64,000 nt of DNA. Source: Chryseobacterium tagetis (GTDB lineage: Bacteria > Bacteroidota > Bacteroidia > Flavobacteriales > Weeksellaceae). The stretch is from contig NZ_JAERSE020000003.1 of NCBI RefSeq assembly GCF_016735585.2, positions 372,001 through 436,000 on the forward strand. Reading direction: 5' to 3'. The translations under genes were made by a program, and so were the position numbers. Positions 18,112 to 26,621 of this stretch are shown one piece after another; position 1 is the first letter of the stretch, and every line of letters starts with the position of its first letter. A model generated the notes under the pieces. It saw nothing but the letters and a program-made list of their open reading frames with translations, did not search any database and was not told where the DNA came from.

Positions 18112-18666
18112 TTATTTTTTTGGTTTCTTCCCTTTGGTAGCAGCAGGTTTTTGTGTTTCCGGAGCAGGCATAGGGTTGACAGGAGCCAGATTGTTCTTAG
18201 CAGCAGGTTTGTATAATGCTGATCTGGTTGTTCCTACTCCAAAAATTTTGTCAATTTGTTTTTTATTTAAAAACTGGGATTTACCTACATATTTTCTGTT
18301 CTTATTGATGTACTGAATGAACTGAACGGTAGGCTGACCATAGTTTTTTTCATAATGCAGTTCAATGATGTCGTTGGGTAACTCCAGGGTAACATTTCCT
18401 GTTGGCTGATCTATAAAACCGTCGGTAATCAATTTATAGAGACCTTCTACGTCACCATTTACATCTAAAAATGAAAATGATCTGAATGTATTGAGATTAC
18501 TGGTATTGAGATCCTGATAATTAATAGTGAATTTGTCGTCTTTTTTGAATAAGCCTACAGAATTATCTTTTCCAATCTCTACTAAAGTTTCGTTTTTTAA
18601 TACTTTAATTTGTGAAAAAACCGAAATCCCAAACGTACAAGTAAGGAGTAGAATTATTTTTTTCAT
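18112..18666 (-). CDS. Exported protein with basic Pro/Ala/Lys tail, unknown function
   Basis: The 184-residue product starts with a signal peptide (MKKIILLLTCTFGISVF, cleavage near residue 19). A mixed alpha/beta middle region with FRSFSFLDVNGDVEGLYK and QFIQYINKNRKYVGKSQFL follows. The last ~35 residues form a low-complexity tail rich in Pro, Ala and Lys (PAPETQKPAATKGKKPKK). The tail may bind nucleic acid, peptidoglycan or an acidic partner, but this is guesswork. No family recognised. Confidence 0.65.
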   Translation of the reverse strand: MKKIILLLTCTFGISVFSQIKVLKNETLVEIGKDNSVGLFKKDDKFTINYQDLNTSNLNTFRSFSFLDVNGDVEGLYKLITDGFIDQPTGNVTLELPNDIIELHYEKNYGQPTVQFIQYINKNRKYVGKSQFLNKKQIDKIFGVGTTRSALYKPAAKNNLAPVNPMPAPETQKPAATKGKKPKK

Positions 18667-18994
18667 TTGAGTGATTTTTAATATTTCATAAATTGGTAGG
18701 TCTAATTTACTAATAAATCAGCGATTAGACAATATTTACAATTCCTCACAAAAATACTACTTTTTTTGATATTACTATTTTAAATCGTGTTGAGTTATCA
18801 TGATGAATAGATTTGTAGTTGATTTTAAACGCTTTAGTTTTCCAAAATTCATATTTTATTTTTTATTTAGACTTAAAAAATGTGAAATGATCAGGTTTAT
18901 TTCTTTTGTTTTAATCTTCAGCCTTACGAAATAGGTATTTATGAGTGAATAGTATAGGAAAGTTTTTAAAATTAATGAAGATGAGACCGAATAC
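18667..18994. other. Non-coding gap of 328 bases
   Basis: AT-rich, without a plausible gene, hairpin or clear promoter pair. It holds the 5' side of the minus-strand gene at 18112-18666 and the 3' side of the virJ-like gene. Nothing else is visible. Confidence 0.4.
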
Positions 18995-19675
18995 TTATTT
19001 TAGATGGGTGTTGATAAAATTTGTCAGCATTTGTGTGTTTCCGCCATAGTGATGGTCCCCTTTAATATGCTTCATCGTGTAGTTTTTGCCCAATTTTATC
19101 TCTTTATAGGGGAAGTTTTCAAATTCAAAATCACTGAGAATTACCATGACAGGGACATTTTTCATCCGGTTGATCTCCGGAATGACCTGAAGACTGCCTT
19201 TGATCACTTGTCCAAAATATTCTCCCAGATGAATTTTGAAATCATTTGTTTTTGAAGGACCAATGATAAATATCTTCTGAATATTGTCCTTTAAAGGACT
19301 TGAAAACCGATTGTAAACGAAAGGAGTAACATCTGCCCCAAATGAAAACCCTATAAGGATTACTTTTTGATTCTGCCTTCCCTTTAGCTGTTGGTTAATA
19401 TAGTTCTCAATAGCAGAGGAAGTCTGTTCCGGAGTTTTCTGATTCCAGAAATAAGATTGGGTATTCAGGGCAAATACATCATATCCGAAGGCGTGAAGAT
19501 CTTTTCCCATGCTTTTCGTAAACGTATTAAATCCGGAATCCCCACTGATATAAAAAATAATGGGTTTGTCGGAATTGGAGTTCCATTCCGTCACCTGAAA
19601 ATCGTTTTTAGAATTACAGCCTGCTAATAGAAATACTATTGATAGGCAAAATATGAATTTAACGATGGATTTCAT
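18995..19675 (-). CDS. AcvB/VirJ-like phosphatidylglycerol-lipid hydrolase lipoprotein
   Basis: The 226-residue product has a lipoprotein signal peptide (LLAGC lipobox, Cys20) and an alpha/beta-hydrolase fold with nucleophile elbow GFSFG (~110) and a late His in KGDHHYGG (~210). This layout matches the VirJ domain of AcvB/VirJ, known to hydrolyse lysyl-phosphatidylglycerol in the periplasm of Agrobacterium and Rhizobium. Its start codon overlaps the stop of the mprF-like gene (19672-19675), which supports the assignment: the pair would make and remove aminoacyl-phosphatidylglycerol. Here the domain stands alone, as in VirJ. Confidence 0.82.
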   Translation of the reverse strand: MKSIVKFIFCLSIVFLLAGCNSKNDFQVTEWNSNSDKPIIFYISGDSGFNTFTKSMGKDLHAFGYDVFALNTQSYFWNQKTPEQTSSAIENYINQQLKGRQNQKVILIGFSFGADVTPFVYNRFSSPLKDNIQKIFIIGPSKTNDFKIHLGEYFGQVIKGSLQVIPEINRMKNVPVMVILSDFEFENFPYKEIKLGKNYTMKHIKGDHHYGGNTQMLTNFINTHLK

Positions 19676-22248
19676 GGCTTCATGACTTTATTTAAAGCAG
19701 TTGGCAGTTGTAGCAGGTCTAAATCATTATTGTAAACTAAATATTTATTTTCCCAGACATTAGCGTATTTTTCTTTGAAATTTCTGAGGGTCTGATAATG
19801 TTTAAAGCTTCCGATCCGCTGATAAGCAAATTTTAATATCTGTTCTGCTGTGTTGTTGGGTTGCTCTATTTCTGCCATGGGAGTCATTCCCATGTTAATG
19901 AATTTCAATTGTTTACTCTTTGTGTATTCTACCAGTCTTATGATTAAAGCATCAATGCTGCCGTTAGGTGCCTGTTCTGTTTTTCTGATCATATCATAGC
20001 TGCATTCATCTAAAGCACAATGAGGAATGATGTTCAAAAAGGCTACACAATCTTTTTCACCGTTTGTAATAATAATCAGATCCTGATTCTTTAGGATATC
20101 ACGATCAAACATTCCTTCGGCAAAGACGATTTCCTTTTTATCAAATTCTCTTAGCCATTCGTTCGATACATTTTGGATCTTGTCTAATAAGATTTCATCC
20201 TGTGGCGCATATTTTATCTCAGATTTAAATCCTGCTTTTTCCAGAGCATTCACTGCATTTCTGATCGATTTTTTGTCTTTACCGGTTAAACTGAATTTTT
20301 CCGCATCTAAAATGGCGTCCTGACCTATAAATAACCGTTGTTTTTTGAAAGGGGAAAAGTAAAGCAGTTCACTCTCTCCAACCCGATAATAAGATGTTTT
20401 CAGGCTTTTATTTTTACAATAATTCTCGAATTCTTCAATTAAATGAACTTTATCCCTTTCTGCACATACTGGATCTTCCAAAACCACGGCAAAACCATTG
20501 GCTATACGATAGGCTAAGAAACCTGCGATATCTTCTGTGAAAAATAACTGCTTGTCTGAGGTCAGCTTAAAATAATCCAACGAAGAAGAGCCGTATTCTT
20601 CAACCAGAAGTCTGGCGTTATCATGATCCAGTTTATTATCTTCTTCCGATTTGGAATTGGTGCGGTAAAAAGAAAAAATAAGAACCAGCCACGAAATAAC
20701 TCCCAAAATGTTATTAAGTTTCTCAAAATCTCTGGCGAAACCTGTAAGAGGAACCAATCCTGTGTCTTTGAATAAAAGAAAAGTATGAAAAGTATAATAA
20801 AGCGCTTCTTCTCTGTTAAAATCTATCCCGAAATGTGATTTGTCGATAAAGTAAAAACTCAGATAATTGAAAATGAAAATACTGATGAAGATTCCTGCAA
20901 ACCAGCCGAATCCACGCTGAAGCGAAACTCTGTTGACCTTAAAAGTATATTCTTTGCGACTGTAAATCAATAATCCCAAAGTGAGTAAGGCAAACAATGA
21001 TTCTTCATAATCCAGAGCTTTCGTAAGGTTAAAAATAATGGAACTGACGGTAAGAATTATAGCAAAATACCATGCCCGTTTAGTCCCTTTGAATAAATTA
21101 GCTGAAGTAACCAATAGTAATACTCCCGACAAAAGCGTAAACATTTTTGAAATGTGAATGAAGTCTATGGAAAAATAATTTTTCACAATAGATAAACGAT
21201 TGGCTAATGCAGGAGTAATAACGGAAAGGATATTTATAATTCCCAGTAAGGATATCATAAGTACTGGTAACAATCTTGCAAATAGCTTTCTGCCGCTCCA
21301 CAGATAGGCAACGACTCCCAGAAGTAAAGGCAGCCAGAATTCAAAAAAACGGTAAAGCAATGTAATGCCCAATCCTTCTGTATGATGATACCCAAAATTA
21401 GAAAGAATATAGGTCAAGGAAAATTCTACGGCCCCCAATCCTCTTAAAAAAGGGGAAACGATCATTAGTAATATTGAGATAACGTACGAGATTGCTGCTG
21501 CAGTAAATGAAGCTTTAACCCCAAAAGCATACATCGCGATCAATAAATGAAAAACACCGCAAAATTCAATGATTACCGAGATAGCAACGGTGTACCAAAA
21601 GTATTTTCTATCAATTTCATTATTGAATATTTCATCAACAGAACTGATTATTTTAGGGGATTTTTTTTCGATGAAACGGTAAATGAAATTCTTTTTTCTG
21701 AAAGAAATAAAAATAGCATACAGTACTAAAACTATTATGGATAATGAAACAACTCCGATCCAGCTGTCATTAAAAGCTTTATTCACCGACACCGCGTATA
21801 AAATCAACGGAATTCCCACCATAAGCACGGTCAGAAAACCTACAAAACCATAAATGGCACTTGCCTGATGAATTTTGGAAGATTTGTATTCTTTAATTCT
21901 GATATTTCGGGGAAGATAGGCAAGAGAACTTACTCCTCCGGCAGGAAGAAAAACACTCAGAAGATTCCGTTTCAGGAACAGATTGATAGAATCTGAAAGT
22001 TTAACATTTAGTTGAACGCTCCGGAAGCTGGTAACATACATTAACCCCTGAAGAAAGATATAGATAAAGACCAAGAAGATTCCCGCTAAAATCCATCCAA
22101 TTTTTGAATTTTTTAACTGAGGACCTATAGAAGCCAGCTCATGTCTTTCACTTCTGAAAAAGACAAATGCCAATAATAAAACGACAATTGCTAAGATCTC
22201 TTTCCATCGGATGAATGTGAATATATTTGATAATTTGGCAATTTTCAT
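19672..22248 (-). CDS. mprF: MprF-like phosphatidylglycerol lysyltransferase/flippase
   Basis: The 858-residue product has the two-part MprF layout. About 13 membrane segments (~15-530) include the UPF0104 flippase region, and a cytoplasmic DUF2156/GNAT-like synthase domain follows (~545-840), with FFTEDIAGFLAYR, FINMGMTPMAEIE and RFKEKY-like segments (here NFKEKY). It would transfer lysine or another amino acid from charged tRNA to phosphatidylglycerol and flip the product, lowering surface charge and sensitivity to cationic peptides. Length fits the family (~850). The 4-base overlap with the hydrolase gene shows translational coupling. Specificity for Lys versus Ala cannot be read from the sequence. 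Confidence 0.88.
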   Translation of the reverse strand: MKIAKLSNIFTFIRWKEILAIVVLLLAFVFFRSERHELASIGPQLKNSKIGWILAGIFLVFIYIFLQGLMYVTSFRSVQLNVKLSDSINLFLKRNLLSVFLPAGGVSSLAYLPRNIRIKEYKSSKIHQASAIYGFVGFLTVLMVGIPLILYAVSVNKAFNDSWIGVVSLSIIVLVLYAIFISFRKKNFIYRFIEKKSPKIISSVDEIFNNEIDRKYFWYTVAISVIIEFCGVFHLLIAMYAFGVKASFTAAAISYVISILLMIVSPFLRGLGAVEFSLTYILSNFGYHHTEGLGITLLYRFFEFWLPLLLGVVAYLWSGRKLFARLLPVLMISLLGIINILSVITPALANRLSIVKNYFSIDFIHISKMFTLLSGVLLLVTSANLFKGTKRAWYFAIILTVSSIIFNLTKALDYEESLFALLTLGLLIYSRKEYTFKVNRVSLQRGFGWFAGIFISIFIFNYLSFYFIDKSHFGIDFNREEALYYTFHTFLLFKDTGLVPLTGFARDFEKLNNILGVISWLVLIFSFYRTNSKSEEDNKLDHDNARLLVEEYGSSSLDYFKLTSDKQLFFTEDIAGFLAYRIANGFAVVLEDPVCAERDKVHLIEEFENYCKNKSLKTSYYRVGESELLYFSPFKKQRLFIGQDAILDAEKFSLTGKDKKSIRNAVNALEKAGFKSEIKYAPQDEILLDKIQNVSNEWLREFDKKEIVFAEGMFDRDILKNQDLIIITNGEKDCVAFLNIIPHCALDECSYDMIRKTEQAPNGSIDALIIRLVEYTKSKQLKFINMGMTPMAEIEQPNNTAEQILKFAYQRIGSFKHYQTLRNFKEKYANVWENKYLVYNNDLDLLQLPTALNKVMKP

Positions 22249-22342
22249 AGCAATTTTTTTAACGAAACTGTAGCGTGGCGCTCAGATCAAAAATAACTAA
22301 AAAATCCTTTGATTTTTAGCTATCTTTATCAAAACTATTGAC

Positions 22343-23068
22343 ATGAAAAAAATTCTTTCATTTCTGGTAATAATTCTGTTGGGGATTTCAAGCCAAAGCG
22401 ATGCACAAAGCAAATGCTATGTTTATCTCACCTTTGATGACAGTCCTTTGAATGGAAGCGAGAATATCAACGATATTATTTTAAAGGAAAAAATAAAGAT
22501 CAGTGTTTTCATGGTTGGAGAACATGTGATCAAGGATAAGCAGATGGATACGTATGCCAAATATTATGAGGAGGATCCTTATATTGATGAATATAATCAC
22601 AGTTTTACACACGCCAACAACCATTATGAAGCTTTTTATAATGATGTTCAGAAATCAGTGAAAGATATTCTTTATAACCAAAGCTTACTGAAGCTTCCTT
22701 ATAAAATTGTACGTCTTCCGGGACGTAATATGTGGCGCCTCAACGGAAAATCAAAAAATGATGTTTCAAATGGAATTCAAACAGCAGATCAGCTGGCAAA
22801 GCTGGGCTATAAAGTAATGGGTTGGGATGTAGAGTGGCAACATCGCGACAGTGACGGAACACCTATACAATCAGTTGATGAGATGTATAAGGCTGTACAA
22901 AATCTTTGCAATTCGGGCAATACATTTACAAAAAACAATGTAGTAATGCTTATTCATGATGAAATGTTTCAGAAACCCTGGGAAGAATCTGAGCTCAAAC
23001 AGTTAATAGATCTCCTAAGAGCGAAGCCTAATTATGTTTTTGAGCAGATGAAATTCTATCCGCAATAA
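22343..23068 (+). CDS. Polysaccharide deacetylase (NodB-like, carbohydrate esterase 4)
   Basis: The 241-residue product has a signal peptide (to ~residue 21) and the NodB motifs: TFDDS (catalytic base and metal Asp, ~30-34), HSFTH (metal-binding His pair, ~85-89), RLPGR (~128), a DVEWQHRDS segment (~158) and LIHDE (~207). It should be a metal-dependent de-N-acetylase acting on peptidoglycan or another N-acetylated glycan outside the inner membrane. It is divergent from mprF, so both genes could affect envelope charge, but shared control is only inferred. Confidence 0.87.
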   Translation: MKKILSFLVIILLGISSQSDAQSKCYVYLTFDDSPLNGSENINDIILKEKIKISVFMVGEHVIKDKQMDTYAKYYEEDPYIDEYNHSFTHANNHYEAFYNDVQKSVKDILYNQSLLKLPYKIVRLPGRNMWRLNGKSKNDVSNGIQTADQLAKLGYKVMGWDVEWQHRDSDGTPIQSVDEMYKAVQNLCNSGNTFTKNNVVMLIHDEMFQKPWEESELKQLIDLLRAKPNYVFEQMKFYPQ

Positions 23069-23114
23069 TAAAAATTCTTAATTATATGTACTGATCTCAT
23101 TATACTAAAAAAAC

Positions 23115-23148
23115 AAAAAAGATACGAACGCAAATTCGTATCTTTTTT
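23115..23148. terminator. Strong bidirectional terminator
   Basis: A perfect 14-bp stem (AAAAAAGATACGAA with TTCGTATCTTTTTT) around a six-base loop, with A and T runs on each side, lies between the convergent deacetylase and DUF4198 genes. Confidence 0.9.
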
Positions 23149-23167
23149 ATTAATGATAAATGTCTTT

Positions 23168-23881
23168 TTAATGTACATTCAGGGTATAATCGCAGCGATG
23201 TCTTTCTGCAAAATATTTTTTTCCTTCAAAAATATCTTCATGTTCTATCGTTTTATCTAATCTTATAAGATATTGACCTTTTAAAAGACCGGGAAGTACA
23301 GCTTTTCCATTTTCATCGGTATTTAATTTTATATCCTGATTATCCGGTAAGAAAACGCGCAGTGGAGTTCCTTTTTCTACAGGTTTTCCATCAATATAAG
23401 CAGAAATTACAGCTTCTTTATTTTTAAGATTGACATCCAGATTCAGATAAGGCATTATCATTTTCTGTTCATTCTTCTTACCAATAGTATAGGTTGTATG
23501 TAAATATTGGGTAGGCTTGATATTCTGTTTCTGATCTTCTCTTTCTACGACAGGAAGTTTTTCATCAACAGCAAAAACATGATACGTTCCGTCAGTTTTT
23601 GGGATATAATATCCGATCCAGAAATCTTTTTTTTGTTGAATAGTAATATCAGATTTCTTTCCTGCCGGACTAATGACCGTAACAATAAAATCTTTCATTT
23701 TATTAAGATCTTCTCCGCTTTTGATATACCTTTCTTTGCTTTCATTTACGCCACCATAACGGACTTTAATCATTAAGGTGTCACCCTTTTTTCCGGAACC
23801 TTGAAGTTCCAGCCAATATCCGTCGGCATAAGCTAAATTACTTAGCAAAAGACAGAGAATTAAATAAAAAACTTTTTTCAC
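23168..23881 (-). CDS. DUF4198-like exported protein, receptor-linked
   Basis: Starting at GTG 23881, the 237-residue product begins with a signal peptide (VKKVFYLILCLLLSNLAYA) and then GYWLELQGSG. Two beta-rich domains follow: one with LMIKVRYGG and the typical HVFAVDEK stretch (~15-150), and a C-terminal Ig/CNA-B-like domain (~155-235, KAVLPGLLKGQYLIRLDK). DUF4198 proteins sit beside metal or siderophore receptors and are thought to help periplasmic metal uptake. It starts 15 bases after the TonB-dependent receptor gene. An ATG further upstream at 23962 lies inside the receptor gene and does not fit a signal peptide. Confidence 0.75.
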   Translation of the reverse strand: MKKVFYLILCLLLSNLAYADGYWLELQGSGKKGDTLMIKVRYGGVNESKERYIKSGEDLNKMKDFIVTVISPAGKKSDITIQQKKDFWIGYYIPKTDGTYHVFAVDEKLPVVEREDQKQNIKPTQYLHTTYTIGKKNEQKMIMPYLNLDVNLKNKEAVISAYIDGKPVEKGTPLRVFLPDNQDIKLNTDENGKAVLPGLLKGQYLIRLDKTIEHEDIFEGKKYFAERHRCDYTLNVH

Positions 23882-23895
23882 AGTAAAAGAGTTAT

Positions 23896-26268
23896 TTAGA
23901 ATTTCAATGCAATACTTGCCAAAAATCTGATAGGAGCTTGTGGTGTCAACCTTACCGACCATGCTTTTTCACTGGTAATATTGTCGATTTTTAGCCCTAG
24001 TCTGTATTTCGGACGGTCGTAGAAAATACTTGCATCAAACATTTTGTAAGAAGGAATGATCACTTTTGCCGTTTGTGTATTTGTCTGATAAGACATACTT
24101 CCGATATTTCCTCCGAAACCGGCTCCGAAACCGCTGAATTTCCCTTTTGTAAACGCATAGCTTACCCAGAAATTATACATATTCTGAGGACCTGAAGCTG
24201 CAGGGCGTAAGTTCAGAACAGAAGCATCAGATTTTGTGAATTTACTGTCGTTATAGGCATATCCTACAATGATGTTCAATCCTGCTACAGGATTTGCTGT
24301 AACATCTATCTCAACACCTTTGCTGTACTGTGAACCATCCTGAATAGAGAAATTGGCATCATCCGGATCTGTTCTCAGTACATTATCAACTTTAATGTCA
24401 TAATAGCTGATGGTACCGACAAGTCTGTGATTGAATACATCTGCTTTTGCTCCGAATTCTAACTGATTTCCTTTTTGCGGAACGAAGTTGTTTCCGTTTT
24501 TATCAACACCGCTGATATTAAAAAATCCGTTCAGGTAGTTTCCGAATAAGGAGACTTTATCTTTTACAACTTCATAAATTAAACCGGACTTATGAGATAA
24601 AGCAGTTTGTGTGTAAGGCCCTGCCTGCAATCCGCTCACACTAAGACCACCTGCCGTTTCACCGGTCAGAATATTGTAAACCCCATTATAATGGAAGCTG
24701 TCTACTCTTAAACTTGCCATTACTTTCAGACGGTCGGTGATATCAAAAACATCTGAAACATATGCTGCATATGTATCGTCGCTGCTTTTTTCCTTTCTTG
24801 GAGTACCTGTATTTGCAAGAGTATCCAGCATATCTCTCGTTACTCTGTACGTACTTGGAGTATTGATGAAATCTACAGCAGGAGCATTTACAGTTACCCT
24901 GTCAAAATTGTTGTAATTATTATAATAATCTAAACCTACCACCATTCTGTTTCGGAATTTTCCGAGGTAGAAATCTCCGATAAAGTTTTGCTGTAAATTG
25001 GTGGCGATAAAATTGGTATTTCCTACGATCACACTAGGCTGAATAGTAGTGTCCGATTTACCGTTCAAAGCTGTGATATAACCGTTGATGGTTGATCTGG
25101 CGCGGGAAAATATGGTTTGTGAAGTCCATGAAGAGGATATTTTGTAGTTTAACTGCCCGAAAATATTCATCATTTGAGTAGAGTAGGTGATATCATCTCC
25201 TAAAAAAGTTCTTTTATAAGGAAAGTTAATATCCTCAATCGACTGAATTTTGTTACTTTTTGTATAAGGATTGAAACGAACCACAGAAGTTCCTTTTGCG
25301 ATTCCAAATTCTACATCCAATAATAAAGATAATCTGTCATTGATCTGATATGAAAAACTGGGTGCGAGTGCTAAACTGTTGGTAAAACCATTATCCTGAA
25401 AGCTTTTTTCGAAAGTCGTAGCTCCGTTTAATCTTAACAATGCCGTTTTATCTCCGTTGATTGGTGTATTGGCGTCAAAAGCCAGTCTGTTAAAATTCCA
25501 GCTTCCACCAGTGTAGCTTACTTCTCCGCCCGTTCCGTTATAAGGTTTTTTAGTCACTCTGTTGTATAAACCTCCATAACTACTGGAAACCTGTGTTCCG
25601 AATAGGGTAGTGGAAGGACCTTTAATGGCTTCAATTCTCTCTAAGTTAGCATTATCTAAAAATGAGAATGCTGCTCCGGCAACACCGTTTCTTGCATTGG
25701 GTTCAGTTTCAAACCCACGGGAACGGAAAGTTACCCTTCCCTGATTGGCAATCATCGGAATACCTGCTCCGGGAACATTCTTTGAAACACTTCCCAGATC
25801 AACTGCCATCTGCTGAGTGATCAGTTCTTTAGGAACTGTATTGTAAACCTGCGGGTTTTCTAAGTATTTAATAGGTAATTTTGCCACATAAGGGCTTTCT
25901 TTTCTGGTTACCGTAGAACTGTTCCCGATAATCCTTACTTCCTGCAATGCCTGAATATTTTCTTTTGAAAGTTTATAATTGACCGGCGTATTTTCATCTT
26001 CCTTTACTTCGATAGGAATTTGCTGTTCTTTAAGCCCTATCATTTGTATTTTAATCGTATAATTTCCTGGTGCGACCTGAGAAAAATTGAAATTTCCCTT
26101 AATATCGGTAAGCGTACTCTTATTAAGTTCTGTAAGAGATACCGAAACAAGTTCCAGCGGTTCATCTTCAATAGAAGTAATGGTTCCTGAGATTGTTCCT
26201 GTTTTGTTTTGCGCAAAAGAGAACAAAGAAAAAAGAACTAAAAATAGATAAATTAATCGTTTAATCAT
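23896..26268 (-). CDS. TonB-dependent siderophore receptor
   Basis: The 790-residue product has a signal peptide (to ~19), a carboxypeptidase-like regulatory domain (~22-108), a plug (~120-260, with NVPGAGIPMIANQGRVTFRSRGF and the GPSTTLFG segment) and a 22-strand-type barrel to the end (closing at residues 780-790 with a terminal Phe, FLASIALKF). The plug motifs match the TonB-siderophore class (FhuA/FpvA type), so the ligand is likely a ferric siderophore; which one is unknown. The next gene, DUF4198, follows closely. No Fur box was recognised upstream, though an AT-only inverted repeat (26441-26495) is present. Confidence 0.9.
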   Translation of the reverse strand: MIKRLIYLFLVLFSLFSFAQNKTGTISGTITSIEDEPLELVSVSLTELNKSTLTDIKGNFNFSQVAPGNYTIKIQMIGLKEQQIPIEVKEDENTPVNYKLSKENIQALQEVRIIGNSSTVTRKESPYVAKLPIKYLENPQVYNTVPKELITQQMAVDLGSVSKNVPGAGIPMIANQGRVTFRSRGFETEPNARNGVAGAAFSFLDNANLERIEAIKGPSTTLFGTQVSSSYGGLYNRVTKKPYNGTGGEVSYTGGSWNFNRLAFDANTPINGDKTALLRLNGATTFEKSFQDNGFTNSLALAPSFSYQINDRLSLLLDVEFGIAKGTSVVRFNPYTKSNKIQSIEDINFPYKRTFLGDDITYSTQMMNIFGQLNYKISSSWTSQTIFSRARSTINGYITALNGKSDTTIQPSVIVGNTNFIATNLQQNFIGDFYLGKFRNRMVVGLDYYNNYNNFDRVTVNAPAVDFINTPSTYRVTRDMLDTLANTGTPRKEKSSDDTYAAYVSDVFDITDRLKVMASLRVDSFHYNGVYNILTGETAGGLSVSGLQAGPYTQTALSHKSGLIYEVVKDKVSLFGNYLNGFFNISGVDKNGNNFVPQKGNQLEFGAKADVFNHRLVGTISYYDIKVDNVLRTDPDDANFSIQDGSQYSKGVEIDVTANPVAGLNIIVGYAYNDSKFTKSDASVLNLRPAASGPQNMYNFWVSYAFTKGKFSGFGAGFGGNIGSMSYQTNTQTAKVIIPSYKMFDASIFYDRPKYRLGLKIDNITSEKAWSVRLTPQAPIRFLASIALKF

Positions 26269-26621
26269 GTTGAAAAATAATTGATCTCAGGTTTTAATAA
26301 AAATTAAATTCCGGAGATGAGTATTAAAATTTAAAATTGTTTTTGAGAATGTTAAATAAGGATGTGTAGAAAGCTTAGGTAGAATTATTGCCCTTAAATT
26401 CTATTTTTTTTGGGGAGGTACAAATCATAATTTGTTCTTTTATATTTATTTAGACCAAATATTAATAAAGCGCAAAGATGATATAAATAAATATAAAAAA
26501 CAAAAAAAGAGTTTTAAGAAATCAAAATATGATTATTTATGTATAATTTTTCCGAAATATCTCTAAAATTCAATTTCTTTTCAGAATTGCATTTCAATTT
26601 TGCACTATAATAATAAACATT
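26269..26621. other. Divergent regulatory gap of 353 bases
   Basis: Very AT-rich, between two divergent outer-membrane protein genes. The most visible structure is a 12-bp AT-only inverted repeat (TATATTTATTTA at 26441-26452, TAAATAAATATA at 26484-26495). No complete TTTG/TAnnTTTG promoter was found on either strand. Confidence 0.4.
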
